From positions 1 to 16,881 of the forward strand of contig CAXRGW010000115.1 in NCBI GenBank assembly GCA_964230255.1: a stretch of 16,881 nt of DNA. Reading direction: 5' to 3'. Below are positions 7,184 through 14,128 of this stretch, piece after piece. The position numbers were made by a program, and so were the translations under genes. The notes below the pieces were generated by a model. It was not told where the DNA came from. It saw only the letters and a list, made by a program, of their open reading frames with translations, and did no database searches. The stretch is from Alteromonas_E sp964230255. Lineage in GTDB: Bacteria; Pseudomonadota; Gammaproteobacteria; Enterobacterales; Alteromonadaceae. Each line of letters begins with the position of its first letter. The first letter of the stretch is position 1.

Positions 7184-9865
7184 TTACTGAACCGCTGCAG
7201 CAGCGCGGAAAATGGTATTCGTTAACAACACATTAAGCCCTTCTAGATAGGCGCGCACAGTTGGAGATTGCGTGTAACCAATAACCATACCTCGTCCTGT
7301 AGGCTGATAAATCAAAAATGGCTTGTAGGCCAATTGAGCTTTATTGTCTTCCCATAAGTAACCGCTGGCTAAAAGCTCATCTTTGCCTTTAAACCAGGCG
7401 AGGTTCTTTCCTGAATCGAGCTTTATGGGCGTATAAACATCACGACCATAGGCTAAAGCAACCAAATGTTCGTCGACGCCCGCAGTTAGCCAATGTTCTT
7501 GGTCGACTTCTATATTGGCAAGTGCTCCAGATACTGATGATAAATGTGTGTGAGCCTCGACGATGGCATTGTCTAAATCACCGCGCTCATCAAACAATTG
7601 ACCAGATACAGTTCCTTGTGGTGAATCAGCATTACCTTTGCCAGCATCGCGAAAGGCCAATTCGCGATTGACATCAAGCAATCCGTAATCAGCATTAGTG
7701 GTAAATCGGTTAGCACTACCCAAGGCAATTAATACACCACCTTGTTGAACCCACTCGCGAAGGTTATCTGCGCCTGATTGCCCAAGCACGCCGGCATAAT
7801 TACCTTCGGGCAAGATTAAAACGTCGTAATGACCAATGTCTGCATACGATAATCGGTCAGTACGAATTGCTGTTACCGGATAACCCAATTGGCGCTCAAT
7901 TACAAATCGAGTATTACCAGCGCTTAGGGATGATGTTGGTGAATCCCATGCAATAGCCACTTTTGGGGCTGTCATTTGAATTGTGCGCGGACTACCAAAA
8001 TTGGGCCCCTGAATAACCCAGCTAGAGTTCACACCTTGTACTATTGCACCCGTTTGTTGCGCAATTTTTTCAATTTTAGCCGCAAGATCGCTACCATTAA
8101 CGCGCTTTTCGATGATCAAAGAACCGGCAGGAAACGCTTGATTGCCCTCCAGAACAAAAGCTTCGTTGGCACTCTTTACCCGTATACCTTGACGTAAAGC
8201 GGAAGTCAGAAAGCGACCTGCTGCCATATCGCCCCAGGCGACCACATAACCCACACTTGGGTTAGGGTTCATTACCTGCCCCTTTAGTACATCTGTTTTA
8301 CCAACGAGCGCATTGACTGCCTTAACTTCGCGATCGCAGACATTTGACTGTACGTTAAACATCATTGGCAGCGACCAACCTGTTACGTCATAGATTTGAT
8401 CGTTAAGGTTACGCTCTCTCCGCCGCTCTTGCTCGCGCAGAAAATCTGCATCCATATCAACCTGATCGGTAAAGGTTGTAGTAACGAATCGACCTCTCGG
8501 TTGAGCGGTATCAATAAAGTAACTACCCGCCGCATAATTAACGCCACAGGCTTTAAAATCTTCACTGGCTTTGCGCACTTCAACCCCATGTTCAGCCATT
8601 AAGGTCACTAATCTATGAGTACCTTCACGGTTTTTTTGATCCGGAATGATGTACACGCGTTCGTCATTCTTTTTACCCTGGCTAATTGCACTGACTTGAT
8701 ACTGATAAAAGTCGTTTAACAGCTGCTCGCGATTTAATGCAGCTCCTTCCGCAGTTGAAATCGAAGCGACAAATTGTTGATGTACCGTATCCCAATAAGT
8801 CAGCACATCACCGGTGCGACGCTGGTAGTAATGACCTCGTGCTGAACCCACTTCGTATGTCGATGCAGAGGCACCATAGAACGTGGGCCAGCTGTCGCCA
8901 TAACCTGGATAAAACGCATCGAAGATCTCACGAGTAAAGTAATCAAAGCCAAATTTATCGAAGTGCTTACCGTGATTGCGACCTATCGCATTCATGTTTT
9001 CAATTTGCTGTGCTGTCATATGCGGATTAAAGGGTTCCGCAGCAGGAGCAAAGTAATACGTCATGTCGCCCCCCATTTCATGCACATCTACCGCAACGAG
9101 CGGTTTAAACTTATTTAACGCAGCTACCCTGCCCTTAGTTTCAGGTTGTGATATGGGTAACCAATCGCGGTTCATGTCGAATAAATAATGATTGGTTCTG
9201 CCGCTTGGCCAAGGCTCATTTTGCTCTGCGCTGAGGCGGTCGCTGCTGTGTTCCAGGCCTACTGTCGAATAATAACGCGTGGTAAAACGCGTCCTACCAT
9301 CGGGATTTTGTAAAGGATCGATAAACACAATGCTATTATCCAGAATCGTACGATTTACAGGTTCTTGTGGCGCTGCCAATAAGTGATAAGCCATCTGCAT
9401 GGCCGCATCAGTGCCACTGATTTCATTACCATGCACAGCATATTGCAACCAAACAGAAGCAGGCAACGCTGCTTTCAGTTGTTCGGCCCTAGTTTTATTC
9501 GTGATACGCGGGTCGGATAACGCCTGCATATCACTCGCAAATTGTTCCAAATTGTTGATGTAATGGGGTTTTCCGATCGCAACATAAATTAACTGGCGGC
9601 CTTCCCAGCTTCTCGCATACTCAACTAATTTAACGCGATTTGGTGCAGCCTTTTCAAGCGCTTCAAAAAAGCGGATCATGTCAGCGTAACTGGTGATTCG
9701 TTCGCCCACGTTGTATCCGAGTACTTGCTTAAACGTTGGAACGTCGGTGTTGTATTCCACGTTGGGCCACATAGTTTGTGGCTCATTAGTTTCAGCACGT
9801 AGCGTTGGTATAGAAAAAGCGCAAGCAGCGCTCAATAGCAACACGGATAAAAACCGTTTGGACAT
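7184..9865 (-). CDS. Exported M14 zinc carboxypeptidase with C-terminal GATase-like domain
   Basis: An 893-residue exported protein with a signal peptide of about 24 residues (cut after TLRA). The M14 catalytic domain covers roughly 45-380. The zinc ligands are His145 and Glu148 (HGNE) and His262 (VDVHEMG), substrate-binding residues occur in NPDGRTR (188-194), and the likely catalytic base is Glu338 (STYEVG). The enzyme would remove C-terminal residues from peptides, or act on modified peptides, in the periplasm. Beyond 400 the protein is much longer than a plain carboxypeptidase. Residues 634-735 read as a class I glutamine-amidotransferase-like fold (KVAIAWD, DVLILPEGNY, WVQQGGVLIALG) without an obvious nucleophile Cys, so probably structural. 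A good Shine-Dalgarno sequence (AAAGGAAA on -) precedes the ATG. It lies upstream of the M24 gene on the same strand with 129 bases between. Confidence 0.92.
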   Translation of the reverse strand: MSKRFLSVLLLSAACAFSIPTLRAETNEPQTMWPNVEYNTDVPTFKQVLGYNVGERITSYADMIRFFEALEKAAPNRVKLVEYARSWEGRQLIYVAIGKPHYINNLEQFASDMQALSDPRITNKTRAEQLKAALPASVWLQYAVHGNEISGTDAAMQMAYHLLAAPQEPVNRTILDNSIVFIDPLQNPDGRTRFTTRYYSTVGLEHSSDRLSAEQNEPWPSGRTNHYLFDMNRDWLPISQPETKGRVAALNKFKPLVAVDVHEMGGDMTYYFAPAAEPFNPHMTAQQIENMNAIGRNHGKHFDKFGFDYFTREIFDAFYPGYGDSWPTFYGASASTYEVGSARGHYYQRRTGDVLTYWDTVHQQFVASISTAEGAALNREQLLNDFYQYQVSAISQGKKNDERVYIIPDQKNREGTHRLVTLMAEHGVEVRKASEDFKACGVNYAAGSYFIDTAQPRGRFVTTTFTDQVDMDADFLREQERRRERNLNDQIYDVTGWSLPMMFNVQSNVCDREVKAVNALVGKTDVLKGQVMNPNPSVGYVVAWGDMAAGRFLTSALRQGIRVKSANEAFVLEGNQAFPAGSLIIEKRVNGSDLAAKIEKIAQQTGAIVQGVNSSWVIQGPNFGSPRTIQMTAPKVAIAWDSPTSSLSAGNTRFVIERQLGYPVTAIRTDRLSYADIGHYDVLILPEGNYAGVLGQSGADNLREWVQQGGVLIALGSANRFTTNADYGLLDVNRELAFRDAGKGNADSPQGTVSGQLFDERGDLDNAIVEAHTHLSSVSGALANIEVDQEHWLTAGVDEHLVALAYGRDVYTPIKLDSGKNLAWFKGKDELLASGYLWEDNKAQLAYKPFLIYQPTGRGMVIGYTQSPTVRAYLEGLNVLLTNTIFRAAAAVQ

Positions 9866-9955
9866 GGATTATTTCCTTTGACGTAATTGTTGTATTTTTA
9901 TTTTTCTACAAGTTACTGAATGCTCATGGACCGAGCAACATAAACTTAAGCTTTG

Positions 9956-9984
9956 ATTAATCAGTTATCTTACAGTTGGTTCAA
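9956..9984 (-). promoter_or_regulatory. Possible promoter of the M14 gene
   Basis: On - TTGAAC (9984-9979) is 17 bases from ATTAAT (9961-9956). Each box matches consensus at four of six positions. It would leave an untranslated leader of roughly 80 bases. Weak call. Confidence 0.3.
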
Positions 9985-10020
9985 TTAATTTAACGCTAAA
10001 TCGATACGAACTGCGAGTTT

Positions 10021-11118
10021 TTACCGGTGAATGACTTTTTGTATATGGGTTAACCAAAATTCAGGGGGGTGTGAAATTGTGCTTTCACCAACGGAAATTT
10101 CGCAAAAGCATGTGCCATCTGGATTTGGTCGCGGCAACGGAAGCGGTATTACGTTGTGTAATTGTGCGTAATCAACAATGCGTTGGGTTAATATCAATGG
10201 GCTGCAATCAAATTGAATATGAAACATCGACGCCTGAGGAACTTTGGGTGTAAGAGACACTGTCAATGTGCCTAGAGCTCTGGCTAATTGTTCCGTATAT
10301 TTTGCATATTGTGGCATTTTAGGTAAATAATTCGCTATACCGCGGCGTGCTGCAAGTACTTCTGGATATTGGGTGACAGGGTTACCACCGGCGCGTCTAG
10401 CCCATATTTTAGCGTCTTCTATAAATACCTTTTCTCCCAATAAAGCGGCGCCAAATATGCCGCCCATATCCTTATAAAAGCTGACGTAAATACTGTCAAA
10501 CAACGCGGTAATTTCCGACAAGCTGCGTTGGTAAAAATGGCCCGTTTGCCACAAGCGCGCGCCGTCCATGTGCATCTTAATTGAATGTAAGTCACACCAC
10601 GCACGGATCCGTAATAAGTGCTCCCATGTCGGCAGTACACCACCTATTTCACGCATCGGCAATTCAATGATAACTGCTGCGAGCTCTATAGGGTTAAGAT
10701 GTGTAAAATCATCGGGACGCAGCACCCTATCTTTCTCGCCAACTTTATTAACATACAACCCCCATAAGTGTTCGATCGCCATATGTTCATGTAGTAAAAT
10801 ATGCGATGTTGGATGTAATCCAACCACATTGCGGCCTGAAGATTCTGCGTAGCACTTTAGTGCAGCACATTGGGCCAAGGTACCTGTTGGCAAGAAGATG
10901 CTACTGGGCTTATCGAGCAAATCACATAACTGTGACTCAAACTCTGCAATGACGCCGCCGGCTCCATAAATGTCGCGTATATCCTGTGCTTTAGATTCAG
11001 CTGCAAGCCTTTCGAGTTCGCTACTTAAAGATAGTTGCGGATGACGATTAATCTGCACATCAATAACGCGACAGAGTGCGTCATAACGTTTCTTTAGCTG
11101 GGCTAAGTCGCTGGCCAT
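10021..11118 (-). CDS. Threonine aldolase family PLP enzyme
   Basis: A 365-residue fold-type I PLP protein of the threonine aldolase / beta-eliminating lyase family. It would be cytoplasmic and split beta-hydroxy amino acids, for example threonine to glycine and acetaldehyde. The PLP lysine is Lys216 in SFYKDMGG. Asp185 in MHMDGARLW would contact the cofactor nitrogen. PTGTLAQ at 77-83 is the usual phosphate-binding segment (commonly SGTMANQ), and TSHILLHEH at 104-112 holds the ring-stacking histidine. No signal peptide is seen. It is about 30 residues longer than E. coli LtaE owing to a charged N-terminal helix (1-45). The start codon lacks a strong ribosome binding site. Annotation as a specific L-threonine aldolase is not secure, because the motifs deviate from the well-studied enzymes. 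Confidence 0.85.
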   Translation of the reverse strand: MASDLAQLKKRYDALCRVIDVQINRHPQLSLSSELERLAAESKAQDIRDIYGAGGVIAEFESQLCDLLDKPSSIFLPTGTLAQCAALKCYAESSGRNVVGLHPTSHILLHEHMAIEHLWGLYVNKVGEKDRVLRPDDFTHLNPIELAAVIIELPMREIGGVLPTWEHLLRIRAWCDLHSIKMHMDGARLWQTGHFYQRSLSEITALFDSIYVSFYKDMGGIFGAALLGEKVFIEDAKIWARRAGGNPVTQYPEVLAARRGIANYLPKMPQYAKYTEQLARALGTLTVSLTPKVPQASMFHIQFDCSPLILTQRIVDYAQLHNVIPLPLPRPNPDGTCFCEISVGESTISHPPEFWLTHIQKVIHR

Positions 11119-11154
11119 TGATTACTGGAACCTAGGTTACTTTTCACCCTTGCG

Positions 11155-11163
11155 AATATATCA
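11155..11163 (-). promoter_or_regulatory. Possible extended -10 of the aldolase gene
   Basis: On - the bases TGATATATT (11163-11155) form an extended -10 about 37 bases before the ATG at 11118. No convincing -35 is seen. Confidence 0.4.
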
Positions 11164-11268
11164 ATTTTTTACAGTACTTGCGCTTTGTCTAACCGCCACA
11201 ACAGCAGTTTATCTATTTTGAGAGTATTCGTGTAACCTTTGTGGATGCATTAATTTAGGTTTGTCACC

Positions 11269-11274
11269 TATAAA
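11269..11274 (+). promoter_or_regulatory. Possible -10 box of the TerB-domain gene
   Basis: TATAAA lies 21 bases before the chosen ATG at 11296. The candidate -35 (TGCATT, 11246-11251, 17-base spacer) is weak. Confidence 0.3.
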
Positions 11275-11295
11275 ATAAGCGTGGTGGGAGTTTGT

Positions 11296-12225
11296 ATGGA
11301 AGTGCTTATATTGCTTGTTGGCTGGTTTGCTTATGCTTCAGTGTTTATCGGTATGGTTAAATCTTACCTTACCGTTAACAAGATCTGGACCCGCAAAAAC
11401 GATCGAAACGTCGCCGAGAGTATTTCCGTTTATGCCTCATTACTGGGACTAGTTTCAGCCTTACCCTTCTTTATTAAGTACATGATCATCGATCTCGATT
11501 ACGCCAGCGCTTTAAAAACCGGTATTGGTCTAGCGGTTGGTATATTTTTCTTGTTGGTCGGTATTGGATTTTGGACTAAGCAAAAACAGGCCAATATGAC
11601 TTTTTGGCAACGGTTTATAAAGGCCATTAAAAAAGAAAATAATGAGGCCGCCGATTTAATCAAAGCTTTAGTTAAACCCAAACACGCTGAACGGATATGC
11701 GAAATTTTCACTCAATTGGTTCTAATCGATGGCCGTATTGATGAAAAAGAGCAAGAGCTACTTACTAGTTTTCACAAGATTTGGAATTTAAATGTGGATA
11801 TCGATGAGATAGCTAACTCGTCGAAAGAACTTAGTTTTATCGAGTTACGTAATTCAGTCACCGATTACATCGCTTACAAGCCTCCTCTCGAACAAGTATC
11901 TGAGGTTAAGGGATTACTTGAAACTATTGCTAATATCGACGACAACGTCAGTGACGAAGAATCCTTTATTTTGCAGGAGATTTACGGTGTTTTTGACGAT
12001 TACTTAAACGGTGATGAAGATCTACCAGTGTATGAGGTTTTAATTGCGCCACAAAACACTGATCAACAAGATATGCTCGAACACTTACTCCCTACTTTTA
12101 CAAAGGTCACTGATAAGGGCGGTGTGAGTTATCGAGTTGGCGAGTATTACTCAAGAGAGTTTGCCCAAATGATGTGTAGGAAGTATCGCAGCATGAACAT
12201 CTTTACCGCAATCGAACAAACATAA
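11296..12225 (+). CDS. Membrane protein with TerB-like cytoplasmic domain
   Basis: The ATG at 11296 follows GGGAG at 11286-11290 by five bases, so it is preferred over the in-frame GTG at 11281. This gives 309 residues. Three hydrophobic helices lie at about 3-22, 44-64 and 73-93. The loop after helix 1 (VNKIWTRKNDRNVAESIS) and the three-helix layout faintly recall SemiSWEET/PQ-loop half-transporters. Residues 120-235 look TerB-like: an acidic LIDGRIDEKEQELL (143-156) is echoed by NIDDNVSDEESFIL (213-226), the two metal-binding-type motifs of that all-helical fold. The tail (245-305, with YRVGEYYSREFAQ) might be SPOR-like, but this is weak. TerB-type domains occur in membrane-associated stress and signalling modules. 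The role here is unknown. It is monocistronic or followed by 12287. Confidence 0.75.
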   Translation: MEVLILLVGWFAYASVFIGMVKSYLTVNKIWTRKNDRNVAESISVYASLLGLVSALPFFIKYMIIDLDYASALKTGIGLAVGIFFLLVGIGFWTKQKQANMTFWQRFIKAIKKENNEAADLIKALVKPKHAERICEIFTQLVLIDGRIDEKEQELLTSFHKIWNLNVDIDEIANSSKELSFIELRNSVTDYIAYKPPLEQVSEVKGLLETIANIDDNVSDEESFILQEIYGVFDDYLNGDEDLPVYEVLIAPQNTDQQDMLEHLLPTFTKVTDKGGVSYRVGEYYSREFAQMMCRKYRSMNIFTAIEQT

Positions 12226-12249
12226 CAAAATAACGTTTTTCGCTACCCT

Positions 12250-12258
12250 TGCTATACT
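12250..12258 (+). promoter_or_regulatory. Extended -10 promoter of the solute-binding protein gene
   Basis: TGCTATACT is a good extended -10 element, with the -10 hexamer at 12253-12258. It is 28 bases before the ATG and in a gap of only 61 bases after the TerB gene. No clear -35 was found. It suggests that the solute-binding protein has its own promoter. Confidence 0.5.
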
Positions 12259-12286
12259 CAAAACATAAGGTTGTAAGGAGTATTCC

Positions 12287-12976
12287 ATGTTTAGAGTAAA
12301 AACGTTCATATTGCTGATTGGCTTAATTGTTTCACAACTCAGTTTAAACGCTGAAGAATTGCGTTTGGGATCGCCGTTTTTCCCACCTTATGTCTATGTT
12401 GATATGGATGGTGAGCTATCAGGTTTGTGGATGACACAACTTTACCCTGTACTCAATGAGGCCGGAATAAGTTTTAATGCCGTTCATGTACCCATCAAGC
12501 GATTTTATGCTTCAGCTGCGACTGGCAAGATTGATTTGTTTGCTATGCCCAAGGGCCGAGCTGGGATGGAAAATGTGGTATTTAGTGAACGGCCATTCGC
12601 ACATTTTGATTTGCGTGCTTTTTGGCTCGATGGGGCTGAAAACATTCAAGCCTTGTCTCAATTGAGTGGGCATAAAGTTGCATTGATAAAAGGTTATTCT
12701 TACGGTGGATTGCTAGCCACCAATATACAGTCCGATCAACAACTAGAATTTGTTACCGCTGAAAATCAGAAAGTCGCTTTAGAAATGCTGATGAATAAAG
12801 AAGTCGATTACGTTTTGGGTTATTGGGCCGTGATGACTTATTTACAAAAGAACTACCCCAATGCACAGATAAACAACATGAAGATTGCTGAGTTACCTAT
12901 TTACTTAGCCATGCATAACAGTGTGAATAATGCTGAGCAACTGATGCAAAGCTTTAATGCGGCATTGCCTGAATAG
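12287..12976 (+). CDS. Periplasmic solute-binding protein (family 3 type)
   Basis: A 229-residue exported protein with a 22-residue signal peptide (cut after SLNA). The mature start LRLGSPFFPPYVYVD followed by DGELSGLW is characteristic of type 2 periplasmic binding folds of the family 3 amino-acid class. KIDLFAMPKG (about 80-89) and the hinge-returning segment near VALIKGYSYGG (about 131-141) fit the same fold. A strong AAGGAG (12275-12280) lies six bases before the ATG. No permease or ATPase gene adjoins it. Such orphan family members in marine gammaproteobacteria may bind small molecules for signalling or work with distant transporters. The ligand cannot be inferred. It is at the short end of family length but appears complete. 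Confidence 0.83.
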   Translation: MFRVKTFILLIGLIVSQLSLNAEELRLGSPFFPPYVYVDMDGELSGLWMTQLYPVLNEAGISFNAVHVPIKRFYASAATGKIDLFAMPKGRAGMENVVFSERPFAHFDLRAFWLDGAENIQALSQLSGHKVALIKGYSYGGLLATNIQSDQQLEFVTAENQKVALEMLMNKEVDYVLGYWAVMTYLQKNYPNAQINNMKIAELPIYLAMHNSVNNAEQLMQSFNAALPE

Positions 12977-13056
12977 TTCTGTTACCGATATATTTTTGAG
13001 TCAAATTCGATTGAGTCTGCCCGACTTTATTAAGTCTGCAATTGTCGTACTTAAGC

Positions 13057-13084
13057 TATAACAGCACGCTCCCTGCTTAGGAGA
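13057..13084 (+). promoter_or_regulatory. Promoter -10 and ribosome binding site of a decayed gene
   Basis: TATAAC (13057-13062) is followed by AGGAGA (13079-13084), which is eight bases before an ATG at 13093. The start region of a real gene thus survives although the frame is broken at once. Confidence 0.45.
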
Positions 13085-13092
13085 ACGTTTGT

Positions 13093-13454
13093 ATGATAAA
13101 AAAATAAGCCTATCAATCATCATCGCGGATAGTGTCGGGCTTGTTACATCTGCACACACAGTAAAGATTAATCAAATTAAGCTACGGCTTTTACAATGCC
13201 GCCGCGCTTGTCGCAATAAACCAATACACGTATCAACGGGCGAAATATTTAGCGCTGAAGATATTTGGCAACATCACTTAGCGCTAAAGCGGCCACTCAA
13301 CAGCCCTAAGCCCACCCCAGAGCAACATAATTGGGTAATTGGTTTGACTAAAAGTGCTAGTGAGCCAACTAGAGCGAACCCTGACCATCCCAATCAACGT
13401 AAAACAGTCAAGCATTGGCTTATCGGTTTCCCCCAATTTACAGTCATTGACTGA
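13093..13454 (+). pseudogene. Decayed exported protein, N-terminal part
   Basis: The ATG at 13093, behind a good ribosome binding site, reads Met-Ile-Lys-Lys and stops at 13105-13107 inside an A7 run (13098-13104). One more A would give MIKKISLSIIIADSVGLVTSAH, a degraded-looking signal peptide, continuing open to 13454. The same frame can be read from a TTG at 13089, but that start has no matching Shine-Dalgarno spacing. The roughly 100 residues after the signal are not recognisable, and composition (many Arg, His, Pro) is unlike its neighbours, as expected for drifting sequence. It may be the front of the same gene whose back end is at 13544-14064. The alternative is a small real protein using TTG. 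Confidence 0.4.
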
Positions 13455-13467
13455 TCGTTATTTTCGT

Positions 13468-13526
13468 CACCTAGAATCGAACAATTGATCTACCAATTCC
13501 GGTAGATGCTCTTACCCCTATAGGTG
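13468..13526 (-). other. tRNA-like palindromic patch, not functional
   Basis: Read on -, GGTAAGAGCA resembles the end of a D-arm, TCTACC/GGTAGA forms a stem in the anticodon-arm position, and GTTCGATTC matches a T-loop core. The outer arms CACCTA and TAGGTG pair. However the D-arm is about seven bases short, the central loop is the wrong size and the T-stem does not pair. It may be a tRNA remnant or chance similarity. Either way a nested inverted repeat is present (ATCTACC 13488-13494 with GGTAGAT 13501-13507). Confidence 0.3.
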
Positions 13527-13543
13527 GTTTTCGAACATATTAA

Positions 13544-14064
13544 TCGTTAGAGTTACGTCATGCTCAATTGGCTGCCCAGTACAGCTTTATTACCCGCACA
13601 CAAATTGGTGACACCGTTCGAAGCCAGCTTATTTGGGTTTATGTGATGAGTAATGCTGACAATCTAACGATTTCCGGTGCTGTTGTGGCATCCGCCCCAA
13701 TCAAAGGTGGTATTCATGCGCACGAATGGCAAAGCCATAGCCTGTTATACTTTGATGTGGTAACGGAAGATTTTGTCGGCCAAGGCTTAAACACCAATTC
13801 AGCAACCATGATCAGTTGGGATAATGGGGCTTGGACCAATTATGAAGCCACTGCCGGTAACAATGCCAGTGATACCGGTGGGATCGGTCGTTAAGATTGA
13901 TTAACGATGGTATCGATTTATATGCTCAACCGGGACCAGAACCAACGCCGACTCCGACACCACCGCAAGACAACTTTAGTGGTGGAGGTGTAATAGGCCT
14001 GAATTGGCTAGTGTTATTTGGACTAAGACTCGTATTTGGGGCAAAGATTAAGAAACATGATTAG
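13544..14064 (+). pseudogene. Remnant of secreted protein with GlyGly-CTERM-like tail
   Basis: Frame 2 is open from 13544 to 13894 and reads as a beta-rich secreted domain of unknown family (segments SQLIWVYVMSNADNLTISG and ATMISWDNGAWTNYEA). It stops after GIGR at 13892-13894. Frame 1 then continues plausibly to 14062-14064: LINDGIDLYAQ, a linker PEPTPTPTPP, then GGG followed by a hydrophobic helix and a basic end (AKIKKHD). A Gly-rich motif, a membrane helix and basic residues together form the GlyGly-CTERM type of sorting signal, which is processed by rhombosortase in many gammaproteobacteria. One missing T near 13892 would restore the join. No start codon with a ribosome binding site exists for this part, so the front has been lost or is the fragment at 13093. 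Confidence 0.6.
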
Positions 14065-14080
14065 TCGTGTTAACAACCAT

Positions 14081-14108
14081 AAAAAAGGGGCAGTTCATTC
14101 TGCCCCTT
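14081..14108 (-). terminator. Terminator of the lipoprotein S9 gene
   Basis: On - AAGGGGCA (14108-14101) pairs with TGCCCCTT (14092-14085) across an 8-base loop, and a run of T follows. It lies about 20 bases beyond the stop codon of the S9 gene. Confidence 0.88.
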
Positions 14109-14128
14109 ATTAGTGTAGTCACTCGATG

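Noticed and set aside
8737..8937. Antisense open frames within the M14 gene
   Set aside because: The - strand reading carries complete catalytic motifs, so these are shadows.
10568..10852. 94-codon + strand open frame inside the aldolase gene
   Set aside because: It is antisense to a clear PLP enzyme, has no start signals and no recognisable product.
13014..13039. Direct repeat AGTCTGC at 13014-13020 and 13033-13039
   Set aside because: Seven bases repeated once is within chance and no promoter geometry depends on it.
13468..13526. Functional tRNA gene
   Set aside because: The D-arm is too short, the anticodon loop is the wrong size and the T-stem does not pair.
13568..13894. Independent 108-residue protein starting at TTG 13568
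   Set aside because: The frame is open further upstream to 13544, there is no ribosome binding site, and the C-terminus continues in another frame, so it is a fragment.
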